From Manduca sexta (taxonomy: Eukaryota > Arthropoda > Insecta > Lepidoptera > Sphingidae), in the NCBI RefSeq assembly GCF_014839805.1, contig NC_051142.1:16710589-16774588 (forward strand): DNA of 64,000 nucleotides. Direction: 5' to 3'. Shown one piece after another: positions 1-13,904 of the stretch. Made by a program: the position numbers and the translations under genes. Positions within the stretch are counted from its first letter, which is position 1. Each line of letters begins with the position of its first letter. The notes beneath the pieces are model-generated. The model saw only the letters and a list, made by a program, of their open reading frames with translations, did no database searches and was not told the DNA's origin.

Positions 1-28
1 TAAAATCATCAAGTTCTGTTTGTTCCAG

Positions 29-3000
29 AGCGGTCAGAGTGTGGAGCTGGAGTGCAGCGGCGGCGGCGGCGTGCTGGCGGGCGTCTCGCACGTGTTCGAC
101 CGCGCGCCGCCCGCCGTGCTGCGCCACGTCGCCGACCCCGAGCGCCACGGCTGGCATCCGCTCGCGCTGCACCCGCTAGAGCTCGCGCGACAACTCACGC
201 TGCTCGAGTTCCAGCTCTACAGACAGGTAATACAGCTCATTTCACTCTGTTACTTTACAACACTAGCAAGGACTCGTCTGATAAATTACGCGAATCGATG
301 TTAACATCGATACGAAATTTAAAATTCATAATCTCATTCTGTGATCGTTACTGCAACACATTAATGAAACTTGATATTAGCTATGTTAGGATTACTTATC
401 TATACTATTATATAAAGCTGAAGAGTTTGTTTGTTTGTTTGTTTGTTTGAACGCGCTAATCTCAGGAACTACCGGTCCAAACTGAAAAATTCTTTTTGCG
501 TTGGATAGCCCTTTGTTCGTGGAGTGCTATAGGCTATATATCATCACGCTATACCCAATAGGAGCGGAGCAGTAATGGCTAATCTCAGGAACTACCGGTC
601 CAAACGGAAAAATTCTTTTTGCGTTGGATAACCCTTTGTTCGTGGAGTGCTTTAGGTTATATATCATCACGCTATACCCAAAAGGAGCGGAGCAGTAATG
701 GCTAATCTTAGGAACTACCGGTCCAAACCGAAAAATTCTTTTTGCGTTGGATAGCCCTTTGTTCGTGGAGTGCTATATGCTATAAGTATATTATCACGCT
801 ATACCCAATAGGAGCGGAGCAGTAATGGATAATCTCAGGAACTACCGGTACGAACTGAAAAAATCTTTTTGTGTTGAATAGCCCTTTGTTTTTGGAGTGC
901 TCTAAGTTATATATCATCACGCTATGACCAATAGGAGCGGAGCAGTAATGGCTAATCTCAGGAACTACCGGTTCGAACTGAAAAATTCTTTTGTGTTGAA
1001 TAGCCCTTTGTTTTTGGAGTGCTCTAAGTTATATATCATCACGCTATGACCAATAGGAGCGGAGCAGTAATGAAACATGTTGCAAACACGGGGACAATTT
1101 ATTAGTTTTGAGAGCTTCCGTTGCGTGCGCTGCGTAAACGGTTAAAGTTATGCAACAATGATGTATGACGGGATTGTTCCTCTTAAAAAGTTGTAAAAAA
1201 TATATTATAAAACAAAGTCCCCCGCTGCATCTGTCTGCCTGAAAGAGTTAAACTCAAAAACTACCCAACGTATTAAGATGAAATTTGGTATGGAGTCAGT
1301 TTGAGACCCTGGGAAGAACATAGGCTCCCGGGAAACCACTACTTTTATAACGGAAAACTTTAGCCTGAAAAACTTTATAACGCGGGCGGAGCCGCGGGCA
1401 AAAGCTAGTAGTAAATAAGCCCTTTAAGGAAGAAGGAAGCAAAGTTTGGTTTTTCTTATTACTCACGTAGTACTGGTTGGCATGACATTGGTATTAAAAC
1501 TTTTATTTTATATTGTAAATTATATGTTTTATTTCCAGGTGAAGCCGTCAGAGTTGGTGGGTGCCGTGTGGACGAAAAAAGACAAGGAAAAAACGAGTCC
1601 AAATCTGCTCAGGATAATAAAACACACGACGAATGTAAGTTAACCTCGTGTTTTTATTGAAACCAATAAAGATAAAAAAATTCCAGTAGAATAACTATTG
1701 GTTTGTCCACATTTGTCATTGGCAGGCGGAAACTTTTTCAGGCTACTCTCAAAATTACTGGACACAAAATAAAACAACCATTTTGCTATTTTTATTTACG
1801 CTCTATAATTATTATTACTATAGTCTTAGTTGATTCTGTTTGGATATAATTTACAAAGCTGTAAGACCAGTCAGCATCATGTAATAGAATTTTTATCACA
1901 GATTTATGCATCATACCATTTATTTTAGTTCACGAGATGGATGGAGAAATGGATAGTGGAGAGCGAGAATCTAGAGGAGAGAGTCGGCGTCGTGTGCCGG
2001 TTCCTGGAGGTGGCTGTGGGTCTGCTGGACCTCAACAACTTTAACGGCGTGCTTGGAGTCGTGGCGGCGTGCGGGTCTGCCTCCGTGCACCGACTGAGAG
2101 CTACATTCCAGGCAAGTTTATGTGCTTATACATGGTGATGCCAAAAGACGATGTTTAATGTTACATACATGGTGTGTAAAAGGACCTTTATTAATAACTA
2201 GGTGTTGCTCGGAACTTCACTTGTGTAAAAGTGCCATCCCAGTATATAAGTTCAAATGTGGACTGCACGAGATAAAAAAGTAGCTTATAATATTCGACTC
2301 CATCGCACAATATATCGAGTCGATAATTCATTTAAAATGTTATTCAATCCACAGATGGTGCCACTTCGACTGGTCAGAGCTTTGGAAGAGTTCCGAGAGT
2401 TGAACTCTGATCACTTCCGAAGGTATCAGGAAAGGTTGCGAAGTATAAACCCACCGTGCGTGCCCTTCTTCGGCATGTATCTCACGAACATATTGCATAT
2501 AGAGGAAGGGAATCTTGGTGAGTGATCTTGAGTTTATTCCTAAGAAACTAATCACATAAAACCGATCGTGAACAATCGATGAATCGATGTAATCGATATA
2601 ACTGAATCGATTATGAACTGAATGTAAATGAACCAACCAGAATTAGGTTTGATCGCAGTGCACGTAATTATTCTGTAGATTTCTATTATTTTCGGGGTCG
2701 ATCTGAAGATAGTTACACATCAAAGATAGGACATTACAAAAATACTCTAATATTTCAATGAGACATATTCCTTCATTTTATTATTTCTCAGATTATCTTC
2801 AAAACTCGGAGCTGATAAACTTTTCCAAGCGGCGGAAAGTGGCGGAAATCACCGGCGAGATACAACAGTATCAGAATCAACCTTACTGTCTCACTGTTGA
2901 GCCTAGGACTAGGGTGAGTAGTATTATAACTGAATGACTAAACGACCAGCATTCTAGATAGCGAGAGACTGGGGGGTAGTGAAATATTTTCGCTCATAGT

Positions 3001-6000
3001 AATTTATATAGGGGCCTGTCCAAACTCCAACCCCAACACTTGACTGTCAACTAAAAAGCTGCTGCCAGCAACCTTTTGAAAGCGGCGTTAAGGGACATTA
3101 AATAAGAATATTTTTGTTAAGCAATTTTTGACAGTCTAGACTAGACAATTCATGGATTCAGTAATAGCAACAAATTAACTTTTACAGGTTGCGTTTTATT
3201 GCACTGAATTCATCATCAGACTTAACATTTGGTATCAGTGTTATATTTGGCCCATTTATCGGAGTGATAAGCAGGTATAAATAACTGTATTATGCTGGCA
3301 ACTATTGCCAGAAATATCTTGCTAGTTGACATAATTTATTTATTTATTTAAACTCTTGATTATATATCAAGTTTTATGGAAAAGTAAATATACAATAAAG
3401 ATATTCACGACTACTGTTACCGCTAGGTGTAGGGTCGTGTCGATGTATCAATAAAAAATGTTGTTCCAGGCGTTCCTGGAGTCCCTGGATCCGTTCCCCG
3501 GAAAAGACGATAACGAGATCACGAATTATCTATACGCTAAAAGTCTAGAAATCGAACCCAGACCGCCTGTCAAACAGATGCCTAAGTTTGTGAGTATTCA
3601 TCTTGTTGTCAATACTACAACGATAGTGATATATCTTTTGGTAATATTAATCATTACTATTATTCGGGTATGTATCCCGTTCAAGTCACGGTGGAGTCGT
3701 GTGTTTTGCTCCGAAAGCCTATTTTATATATTAACAGCCGTTTCAATAAACGATCCCAGTCTCATTCTCCAATCCGATTCCGAGAATGAACCAATCATAA
3801 TAAGTCATTTTTAAACGTGTCATAAACACTTTGTTCTGATTGGTCCAATTTGAGATAGATCCAAAAAGCGATTGCGTTCATTGAAAATTGCGCTAAGAAG
3901 TTAGCCGGTAAGCCTGATATAATGATCTTGGACCTCTGGGAAGATAAGAGGTCTTAAAAATACCCCCCACCCATAAAAAAGGCGGAATAACATTTAAAAA
4001 TAAAAAAAAAAACTACTAACTCTAGTCTTCAGAAAATACTCATTATTATATATGCCAAGTAAAATGAGTATCGCACATCTTAAAGTATTACATTGTTAAC
4101 AGCCACGGAAGTACCCCGAACTGTCTCTAAAGCAAGTGAAAGCCTCCCGGCGGACGCACCACGACCAAACCATCCACCAGTCTACCTCCAGCAACGACGA
4201 TAACCTCAGTAAGTATCGCCACATCAATATTCGGTTACTGCGATAAAAAGTATTCCTGTGTGAGACAATGTGGCGTGTGGGGTTAATCTAAAAAAAGAAA
4301 AAATAAAATGATTTATTAGTCCCAGTCGGAAAATAAACAAATATAATGTACCTAAATTAGAAATAATAATAATATATACATAAAAATGAATCCCTATTTT
4401 CCTTGGTCACGCCATCACGCGTGAACGGCTGGACCACTTTCACTATTTTTTTTTTTGTTGTGTTATTGTCGGGAGAAGGTTCTTATGAAAGAAAAATTAG
4501 AAAACTTAACGAAAATATTAACTTTATATAACTGTCAATTATTTGAAATAACTGTCAGCGATTGACAGAATGCTCGCTGCAAATTCATAGTTAAGACGGG
4601 ACAACGTCTCTCGGGTCGGCTAGTAAAAAATAAAAAGAGCTGGCACTGACTGACCATTCAGCATGTTATGATGTGGTGCGAACCACAACACAACGCTATT
4701 TTACAGTAGTCACTTTTACTTATTTATGTAATATGGTTGTATTTATTCGTTTTGTTCCTGCAGGTGTATCTCAGTTGTCGCCCACAAGTGGCAGTACGTG
4801 GGACGGCACGTCGGTCGCTTCGCTGCCAATACACCACGACGAGCATAGAGGTAACGACTTCATTCAATTATGCGTACAGCCTTTAGTTACTAATATTCTG
4901 TATTATTAATATTCAATTCATCATCATCAGCCACATAAAGTCCATTGCCGAACATAGGCCTCCCCCAAAGATTTCCAGACGAACCTGTCGAAAGTGGCTT
5001 GCATCCAGCGTGTTCCTGCGATCTTTATCAAGTCATCTGTCCACCTTGTCATTATTAAATTCTTCAAAGCTAATAAATTTAGTAATCAGTTATTACAGCT
5101 GTAGCATTTTAAATGTATAAAATATATTGGAGACGTCCTAATCGGACTATGGCTGAATCAAGTAATTTTTTACTTGCACCCCTGAGTGTTCATATTGATA
5201 TACGGCGCGGCGACTAGAGTAGTGTAGTGCATGGTGCAGGGCGCGGCGAGGAGCGCGGCGGCGTGGTGAGCCCGCGCCTGGAGCAGCGCTCGCTGGGGCA
5301 GCTGGCGCACCTCAGCCAGCTCAGCCAGATCAGCCTCTTCGACAAGAAGCTCGCGCTCTTCGAGAAATCCAAGCACAAGTTAGTAACATATATTCTATTC
5401 TATGACGTCACGAGTTATCCTAACCTATCCTATCCTAACTCACTCAAATTTGACCTGCTCTATCTCATCAGATTCTATTCTATTTTGTTTATTTTAAGTT
5501 ACAGTGACTGACATAACCGAATTGGTAATGCTTTTGTTTTATTTCCCAAGCTTTATATGTGCCTAATAGATAGTCATATTGCTATTAAAAAAAAAGAATG
5601 AAACATATAAACAATGTTAAATACGTAAACTATTTTCAGAAATAATGTACGCGACGAACCTCCATCTCCTAGGGACAGGCATTCGCCCAGACATGACCGG
5701 TAAGTTATTACAGTACGCACATTAACTAGATAGGTGTGAAGTTAGTTTTACTTACAGGAACCAGAATGTATTTGATATTGCACGAAGTTCATGTTCCCGT
5801 GTTATTAATTTTTAATCATCGCTTTATTTAATTGTGAAAAAAAAACGTAGAGAGGAAACGTGCACATCACATACATTTTTTCTGTATTTAAATTTGCTTA
5901 GCAATAAAGCCACCGTGAAAAATGAATTGCCTAAGATCAAACAGGACAGAATTTGACAAACTGTTAATATAGAGACTACAGACGGCCTACAACTTACAGC

Positions 6001-9000
6001 CCTATTTTCGACGACTTTTAGTGTAAATGGTTATCTCATGTCGATAATGACTGATTTAGGTATTGACATTCAATGCAAAGTAACTGCATTATGTTCGAGC
6101 CTGACTCATTAAAATTATCCCTTCTTCCCTATAATGATTTATGGGCCGTTAATGTCTATAGAATATTTGTCGTCCATAGACAACCGCCATGCACGGAGCG
6201 TAAGCCGCAAGCGTTGTCGCCGCGCGGCGCCATCGTGGACGCTGAGCACTTCTACACCAGCCGGCCCAGCCTCGACCTGCTCGGCAACAAGAAGCAGGAA
6301 CAGGTCAGTAGTGTTTTAGTAATATATACGAACGCAATGAAACCGTAATTATGTTTTGATCAATATATGTACATATATTTTTTCGTTATATTTCTACATG
6401 TCAAGAATTTTTTCGAATTTGGGCATCAATAATTTAATATGTAAGAAGAAAAGAAAGTAAGAATAATTTATTGTCGCTATACACGTGATGTATACCTATA
6501 ACAAAAATAAAAAAAACATTAGGTAGTTAATTTCTATCTCCGAACCGCGACAGCTAGGTGGTCAACTCAGCATAAACTGTGGTATGACAAGCAAGCTCAA
6601 CATTAGTTTTCAGTAACCACCTAATGTACTTACGTACTTATGTCGAGTCAATATTGTACGAGTTGTTGATAATTAGGTGAGATGATGTAAGGTTTATTTA
6701 GTGTGTGCAGGAGCGCGTGCCGCCGCTGTTGCCGCGGTCGCTGAGCAGCGTGTCGGGCGGGGGCGGGTGCGGGGCGGCGGGCGCGGGCTCGGCGAGCACG
6801 TTGCCGCGCGACGAGCGCCCGCCCGTGCTGCCGCGCCGCCCCACCAGCCCGCACCACAACCACAACCACAACCATAACCACGCAGGTACATACATATTCT
6901 ATTCACAAAAAGATGAAGTTACAACCAGCGCATATATTTTTGTTTATGCGTGCACCGTTCCATGATGCGATGAGGAGGCAAACCTGTCACGATATATGGT
7001 TTAAACTTAAACGCCATGCTGATGGTGAGTAGAAAAACTAAATAAGTATATTAAAATTGTCTATAGTATAATTGGCAACATATTTAGGCTGTGAAGCTTG
7101 TAAAGTGCGCCATCAGATTCCTAAATCTGTCAATTTTGCGTACTCTACATTAGGAAAACATATGTAATAAACTGGATTGGAATTTATGCAAAGTGTGGCG
7201 ATAAACCCTATATATTAATTGATAGTATCATTGTATAAGAGTTTTACTTCTGCCTATGCCTTTGGTGATAGGTGTGACCTAATATTTATTATGCCTATTG
7301 TCTTTGTGTAGCATCATCAGTGTCGGAGCAGCCGCCGGAGCCGCCGGATCGACCCCTGCCGAGTCCTAAACACCACGACCTGTTTAAGTAAGTGACATTT
7401 ACACAATAACATTTTCTATGCAAGAGCGACGATGGCCTAATTGGGTGTGAAACGGACTGCTGAGACGAACTTCCGTAGGTTCAAATCCCAAGGACACACA
7501 CCTCTGGCTACCAAAAATGGTGTATGTATTTTCTGTGCATTATCGCTTGCTTTAACGGTGAAGGAAACATCGTGAGGAAACCTGCATACCTGAGAAATTC
7601 TCTATAGGAATTTTGAGGGTGTGTTAAGTCTACCAATCCGCACTAGGCTAGTGCGGTGTACTAAGGCCTAATCTCTCTCAGTAGTAGAGGAGGCCCGTGC
7701 CCAGCTTTGGGACAGTATATAATACAGGGCTGATATTATATGAAATATTATTTTTAGTGAACTTTAAAGTAAATTGTATAAACATTGTTAAAAACACGAA
7801 CATCGCTAAAATAGAAGCCATAAGAGTTTTCACAATACAAACGATAAAATTTTAACAAAACATTAAATTTGACTGTTACTATCAGCCAAGAAACCAGCTG
7901 TAAATATTTTTTAGTTTACTGGGGATTTAAATAATAAAAAAAAACTCTTTTTCTACCACGGAATCAGACCTAAATCAGACGTTTTAGATTCAAAATAATA
8001 TTTTTGACCTTGAGACCTTATTATTTCTGATAGTAATATAGACTGCGTAGTTTTAGTAAAACAGTTTTATTCGTACCCAATAGATAGGTAAATTTAAAAA
8101 CATGTCTGGTGTGTTTCGATATCCTATTACACCAAATACAATGTTATAATACATAATTATCTCGAATACTATTGTATAACGAACATCTGGTGTTTGTTTC
8201 TGTCTTTTGAGTCCCAAACGCGCTGTGGTTACGTCGTGTGCAGGTTTTTGTTTATATTTATTGTATTAGAAGAAAAGAAATAAACAATGCCTTGTTTTCA
8301 AATAACTTAGGTCGAAAGTAGTCAATTATATAGAATTCCATAAAGGCGATTTAAAAGTTCATGTGTTTGTATCTAGATTTTTTTCTCCATGTATTTTTTT
8401 CCATTTTAGTGTACGAGATCTTTTTTGTGTAAAAAAAAAGAATCTCAGCGATATTTAAGCTGCAACAGCAGACATCATTAATTATCAATTTTTATTGTTG
8501 TTTTTTTATTATTTCATTGAGATGAGCGTATTTTTTCCTGGCAATATACAGCGATGTTGTTATTTAATTTAACCGAAATAAAGACTTGTTATATTATAAT
8601 TACTCGTAGATATTAGCATGATATTTAAGTTATTTCTCAAGCGATGCAGAGTTCATTTTACCCCCGAATACTGTTTTGAATTTTATCAAACCAAAAGGAG
8701 GGAAGTGAGCTATGGGTGCTAACGATGACTTTCTAAAATCGTTAACGCTAACGTTATGATTAATTTTTTTATAAATATATTTTTTTTGTTTTCTATTAGC
8801 GTTAACGATTGTAGAAAGGAATCTTGGCTAATACTCATGTCAAATTAAACATTTTGTTGATTACAAGAGAATTATCTCTAAAGAGTAAAGTAGCTATTTA
8901 GATGTGGAGCGATTGATATTGGGCGTCCGATAATAATACTTTATTCCTTAATACGAATAATAATTTTGTTTTCAGAATGCCTGCCATGTCGCCAAAAAGA

Positions 9001-10541
9001 TCTCCGGCGCCCCAACCGCCACCCAGTCCTCTAGTACCACCTGAAAGGTAAGTTGGAGCCGATAGAAGAAAATAATATACCTACAACTAGGCTTGATGTA
9101 ATTTATCAAGATATTTTAAAGTATCATGTCATTAATTTTATAATTTTTTATTTGATATGTAAAAGCGTATAATTTTGTCGGCAATCCGCATCAATGAATA
9201 TATGTTGTCCGCAGAGCGAGTGCGTTCAGTTTCCCGAGTCGAGGCGCGCCGACGCCTTCGCCTCCCGCACCGCCGCTTACACCACACCACCGTGAGTACA
9301 TTTAGTTAAGACAACAAAATACTACACCCTGTACTTTATAATCAACAATGTTGTATTGCAGCGTCGCTATCGTGCGGCACCCCACCTCCGCTGCCGCCGC
9401 GGCGTCGCCGAGACTCGCCCGCGCCTCCCACGCCCGTACACGGGGTAATTATGTTAAAACGTATAAACAGCTACACAAAACTGGTGCCTTATGTAAATAA
9501 ATTTCGTGTATATTTTATATAGATGTTCCAAAAAGGAGTATCAATAAAAGCAACTTCATCTGGGAGCTTTGTTGATAGATTGTGGATAATGTAGAGTTCA
9601 AGCACTATTTTATGTTATTCAAATACAAATATCACTAGCAATAGGGGACCGGACTCATTTTTGTTCTTTATGAAATATTTACGTTATATAAATTAGAACA
9701 CAGAAAGAATTATTTAAATCCGGTAAAAAATCAACAAGTTATAAGTCTTTTAATTTCGGTAGAAGGGGTAAGTAACAAGAAACAGAAAAGAGCCGCAATA
9801 CCCACGTGTGACGTCATCGGGCATTACGATGCGTGCGAAAGAAAGAGATGAAGCGATATCCCCACTTCGGCACATAGTAATATTAGAAATATAAATTACT
9901 GGCTCATTTTTTAACCAATTTTAATGCAGTTTTCGCGGGAGGGATTCTTTTTCGTATTATTAACCACTACATATAGAATAATGTACAAAATCCAACACAG
10001 GCCGGTCCCCTATTCCAGTACTCGTGGTTTGCTAATATAGAATATTGTTGTGTGTCCTGTAGCCGTCGGCGGGAGGTACGTCGCCGCCGCTGGCGGGCTC
10101 GTCGCCGGCGTGCGCGGCGCCGCCCCCTCCCCCGCTGCCGCCGCGGCCCCCCGCCGCGCCCGAGCTGCTCCGCCCCGCCCACTCTACCATACTGCAGAGG
10201 CGGCATCACAATAATACGTGAGTGTATACGTTTACGAATTAACTATTGTTTTGTTATTAAAATGGTCATAACAGTGTTAAAGCCGTATTATACATAATAT
10301 TTTATTTTAGTTGTCCGAGAAAAAGTATTTCATGGCTCTAGGAGGCATAAAAGGAATATTTACAGAAAAGAGTCGTTAAAACAATTTATAGTGGCACATC
10401 TCTTGAATAATTTAAAGACCTTTTGAGTCGCCCTACATGCAACACCCTGTAGTGAATGTGAGTATAAGTGTATGCCTCCGCAGTGCGCTGGCGCCGCGCC
10501 TGCCGCCGAAGCCGCCGCCGGCGGGCGTGTCGCGCACCTAG
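29..10541 (+). CDS. Sos: Son of sevenless (Ras guanine nucleotide exchange factor), 3' part
   Basis: Seen: 18 exons at 29-226, 1539-1634, 1929-2111, 2355-2517, 2792-2913, 3470-3589, 4103-4208, 4764-4850, 5240-5378, 5640-5699, 6180-6303, 6711-6885, 7312-7387, 8976-9047, 9215-9291, 9362-9444, 10063-10217 and 10484-10541 (TAG). They join in frame to 697 residues; the N-terminal part lies before the window. Exons 1-6 carry the CDC25-type RasGEF domain, with signatures [59 protein letters not shown] and [20 protein letters not shown]. From exon 7 the protein is low complexity and proline rich, with PxxPxR motifs (PVLPRR, PPLPPR twice) that in Sos bind the SH3 domains of Grb2/Drk. Known role: loads GTP on Ras at the plasma membrane downstream of receptor tyrosine kinases. 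All introns are GT-AG except the one after exon 3, which starts GC. A Helitron, a SINE and MITEs sit in its introns. Confidence 0.96.
399..1408 (+). mobile_element. Lep1-like non-autonomous Helitron with internal tandem repeats
   Basis: It starts TCTATACTATTATATAAAGC and ends GGGCAAAAGCTAG, with host A before and T after, the Helitron pattern. A GC-rich hairpin (gcgggcggagccgcgggc) lies just before the CTAG end. Inside are about five head-to-tail copies of a unit of about 122 bp (about 455-1070), each starting near ctaatctcaggaactaccgg. It encodes no protein. It lies in the first Sos intron of the window. Two more full copies are at 21547-22679 and 34832-35573. Confidence 0.85.
2112..2354 (+). 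other. GC-AG intron in Sos
   Basis: Exon 3 ends ...TTCCAG and the intron begins gcaagt. The following exon starts after tccacag at 2355. Using this GC donor gives an uninterrupted alignment with the conserved RasGEF domain (HRLRATFQ then [12 protein letters not shown]). No usable GT donor exists at that point without loss of conserved residues. Confidence 0.85.
3733..3900. mobile_element. MITE fragment (cgatccc family)
   Basis: The segment begins with gttt-caataaacgatcccag and ends with tcattgaaaattgcgc. It matches the element at 37378-37543 in inverted order, including the shared stretch around ccaatttgagatagatcc. It lies in a Sos intron and has no coding content. Confidence 0.6.
4918..5050. 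repeat. Dispersed lepidopteran repeat fragment
   Basis: The block around cataggcctcccccaaag and ccagcgtgttcctgcgat is of a kind I recall as widespread in lepidopteran genomes, probably a LINE 3' tail. No second copy was found in this window, so the call rests on memory of such repeats. Confidence 0.4.
7425..7740 (+). mobile_element. tRNA-derived SINE
   Basis: A pol III box A-like segment (gatggcctaattggg) and a box B (ggttcaaatcc) are followed by a body ending in cagtagtagaggaggcccgt and ggctgatattat. Near-full copies are at 7425-7740 and 59608-59932. A degraded copy is at about 27575-27790, and a 3' fragment is at 13905-13983. It lies in a Sos intron. Confidence 0.8.
8722..8818. repeat. Short inverted repeat, MITE-like
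   Basis: Arms ttctaaaatcgttaacgctaa and ttagcgttaacgattgtagaa face each other across an AT-rich spacer of about 50 bp in a Sos intron. No coding content. Confidence 0.55.
9640..10014. mobile_element. MITE with ataggggaccgg terminal inverted repeats
   Basis: The terminal repeats are aataggggaccgg on the left and ccggtcccctatt on the right. The interior carries cccacgtgtgacgtcatcgg and gcgtgcgaaagaaagagatg. A second copy at 21484-23007 is split by a Helitron. A diverged inverted copy lies near 32440-32640. It lies just upstream of the acceptor of Sos exon 17. Confidence 0.8.
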
Positions 10542-13070
10542 CGCCGCGCCCCGCCGCCACCCCCCGCCGCACACCCCGCACACGGAGGGACCACTGCCGG
10601 CGACTCGACTCTGCTCTAACTGACCATCACTACACGCTCTACTCCATATTACAGCTGGTTCAATGTTTACAGCATCCTGTATGTGTATTCGATTGTTATT
10701 CGACACGAGTACGTGCTGATTGTGATAGATAATGTGGTATTATGACGGTTTTATGATTTGGACTTTCAATTTTGTAAAAATCATGGGAATTATAAATTTC
10801 TTGCTATGTTGTTGAATTTTGTATCTAATTTGTATCTGTACTTTTTTGTACGCCGCCTTAATGAAATAATGAACCATAAAAGGCCGTAAGGTATACCAAT
10901 TTTTTTGAGCATAAATATCATGTTGATTCAAGGAGCCGGGTGTATCTCAAGGTTACCTGTAATACAATATAAACTAAAATTTAGGGGAGAAAACATACTA
11001 ATTATAATATTTGAAACTCAACATTATATAGTTTGATATACAGCTGAAGTAAAATCGAAGTTTGTTCACTGTAATTTTATGATGTTTTTAAAAATGTTCT
11101 GACTTGTCACAGCAACTAACAGAAATTATTAATTATATCGTCATGTTTTTGCGGTTATACAATATAACTAAGCTATTATCTCTCAATACTTACAGAAGCA
11201 TGCTACTTTCAGTCTATAGTCAGTTCGCATTATCTCTTTGTTCATGGGGCGTGGCTGTCAGCGAAGACTTAATATGTATGGAGAACGAATTATAATAGCA
11301 AACAAGCATGCTTTTATAGCATGATTATTCCAGGCTTTATGAGAAACGTGAGAGTTGACTGTTTCACCATGACGAAGTATGTCCATAATATAACCCGACT
11401 AAATAAAAAACACGCTGTCATCAACTCACAAAGTAGTCGATTTATTTTTTAATTTAGCTATGTATATTTGCAGGATCGAAATCAGTCCTATTTTGTTGTA
11501 TGACTAAATGACGAGACGAAATGCTTGGCTGATGGTAAGTGCCTGCATGTAAATAATAGCAACACCAGAAATTAAAAACTTTAAAGTATTTTAATTCAAT
11601 GTTCTGATATTGCTATTGGTTATGGGCAGGCGCAAGTCATTGGTGACAGCACGGTTCGTCACTCAGTTATATAAAAAACTTTGACATGGTGGAATAGTTT
11701 ATGTATTATTGCATTGTAAATATGTAGTGCTTAGTGAATGAGTGTTCGTCGGGCGGTAGAGGGGAAATTCACCCCCTTATTAGAGAGGGGATAGCCTCAT
11801 GCCGTCGACATCGTTGTATAAAGTTTAATTAAGTAGCTTGTATACTTTGTCGTTTGGCAACATCATTGCAACAAACGGTGTTGCCAAGACAAACAGCTTG
11901 GATGTGAATGTTGGATGAAGAAAGAATAAAAAAAAGTTATGTACATTGTATTTTTTGTAATAATTGATACTGTTTGTAGCTGATGTAAAAAATAATCGTG
12001 GGTAACTGACGTCAGTTAAGACTGCGTTGACGTCGATTTTGATCAGTCAATTTTGACGAAAATAATTTGTATATTGTCAGCTTACACTCGCCAGCAGTAT
12101 TGTGTAGTTTGCTTTAAAGTGAAACAAGACTGCATTACAGCGTCAGATCTCTACGTAGCCTGACGTCAGCGACCCGCCTAATGTAATTACGTGTTAAAAA
12201 TGTAAAATCAAATGTAATCCAGTAATAAATGTCGACCATGGCCCATTGCTTACACGGATCAACAGACATGGGTTGAATATACGTTATTTTTATCTAAAAT
12301 AAGATTTTATAGGGAATATCCAATTGTAAAAAAATATTTGTTACGTAGTTTCAAATGTAATTTCGTCAAATTTATATAGAAAAATTTAAAGCATTTTTAT
12401 GAGGTTTTTTTTTATTCCTGAACGACTCAAACTAAACCATTAGCTTTGAAGCCTTAAATTTAAAATATATAAGTCGATATCTAAAGCATGCGCGTCTAAC
12501 ACGATAACATGTTGTTTGTGTAGTATCTGAATGAAAGCATATTGTGTAATACTGTATTAGTGTGAGAACTGAACGTACCAGCTTCAGTTGCGCTATACCT
12601 TCAACGATAAACAATTTTTAAATAACGCTTTATTATCTGAAGTTATTCATTATTGGTATTGCTATTGTTTTCAGAGTTACTCCAGTGATTAAGTGATAGA
12701 CGTACGCTATAAATGACTAATCTGTGTTATGAGTCGTTAGGGAAAAGTCAGGTATTTAAATTATTAGTCACGTTTGAAATTTTATTTGTTACACGCCAAA
12801 ATGAATTATTTTTTTGATGTGATATATTTGTGTTATTGCAATTGTTTTATGAATCAATGCATATTCCTTATAAAATATATATAAAGATCCAGTTTAAAAT
12901 AAGCATCGGCATATCTTGGCGTCGAATATGGACCGAAAATAAATGTGTGCATTGTCACTGAGGTCAACAATTGACAATGCACACAGTGTACACCACGGTC
13001 GAGTCACCAACACGGCGACCAAGTTACGTGCCAGTACTTATACCAACTCGCGTCTGGTGATCTTTAGGCC

Positions 13071-13194
13071 CCGTATTCACTTGGCAACATTACACGCATT
13101 TTGCAGTGTATGTTTAGCAACGTTGCACCAGTATGTTGGTCAACATGACGCTCAACGTTGCCCAACATTCCACATGGTGCCAAGTGAATAGCGG
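13071..13194. mobile_element. Small MITE
   Basis: Terminal inverted repeats ccgtattcacttggca and tgccaagtgaatagcgg enclose about 90 bp rich in caacgttg. No coding content. Confidence 0.6.
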
Positions 13195-13425
13195 CTTTAT
13201 GTTAAAATGTATAAGAGCTATATTGTAAATTAATGTTTTGTTAGTTTTTACGTTACGTAAGAGTGCTTCGACATTGACTACAGTGTAGTGTTAACGAGTG
13301 TAAATATGTACTCAACAGGTATATATAGCGCGATGTATCAAGTTTATGTGTGTTTTATTTGCCCCTCTCATTCTCAGGTAGGTATGGAGAGAAAAGCATG
13401 CTCTCATATATTGAAAATCTTCGTA

Positions 13426-13594
13426 TCAATACTAATATATAAAGTTGAAGAGTCTGTTTGAACGTGCTTTTCTCAGGAACTAATAAACCGATTTTGATAA
13501 TTTTTCACTAATAGGAAGCTATATTACTCTTGAGTGATATACTTTTTATGTCTGAAGCCAAACACACGCAGGCGGAGCCGCGAGCATAAGTTAG
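13426..13594 (+). mobile_element. Short diverged Lep1-like Helitron
   Basis: It starts tcaatactaatatataaagttgaag and ends ggagccgcgagcataagttag. These ends match the full Lep1-like elements in the window with substitutions, but the tandem-unit block is missing. Confidence 0.6.
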
Positions 13595-13904
13595 TAAAGA
13601 ATATGCATTGTGTTTTTCTGCACGCAAGGGAACATGCTTCGCAGCCGATGAAGCATCTGCATCATAGGCGAGCTTCAAGCCAGTTTATCACTTTGAAGCT
13701 AGGAATCGCAACAATTCCAGTATGCAAGAATAATATACACTAGGAATAGTAAGCATGCAAAGGTTCTTTATGTCTGTAGGTTTTCAAGAACACGTTATCA
13801 TTTTTTACACATTAGGAAATATTTTAACGTATATTAATACAAATTAAACGCTTTGTAATTAAATTGAAGTATTCTCTTTATGAATCACTAGATCTATATC
13901 AGAT

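Noticed and set aside
455..1070. Regular tandem repeats that might suggest a CRISPR array
   Set aside because: Units are about 122 bp without unique spacers, sit inside Helitron ends and in an animal genome.
5170..5376. GC-rich reverse-strand open frames opposite Sos exons (also 6648-6906, 9967-10209, 10360-10706)
   Set aside because: They mirror the proline-, arginine- and alanine-rich Sos coding exons and show no family features; shadows of codon bias.
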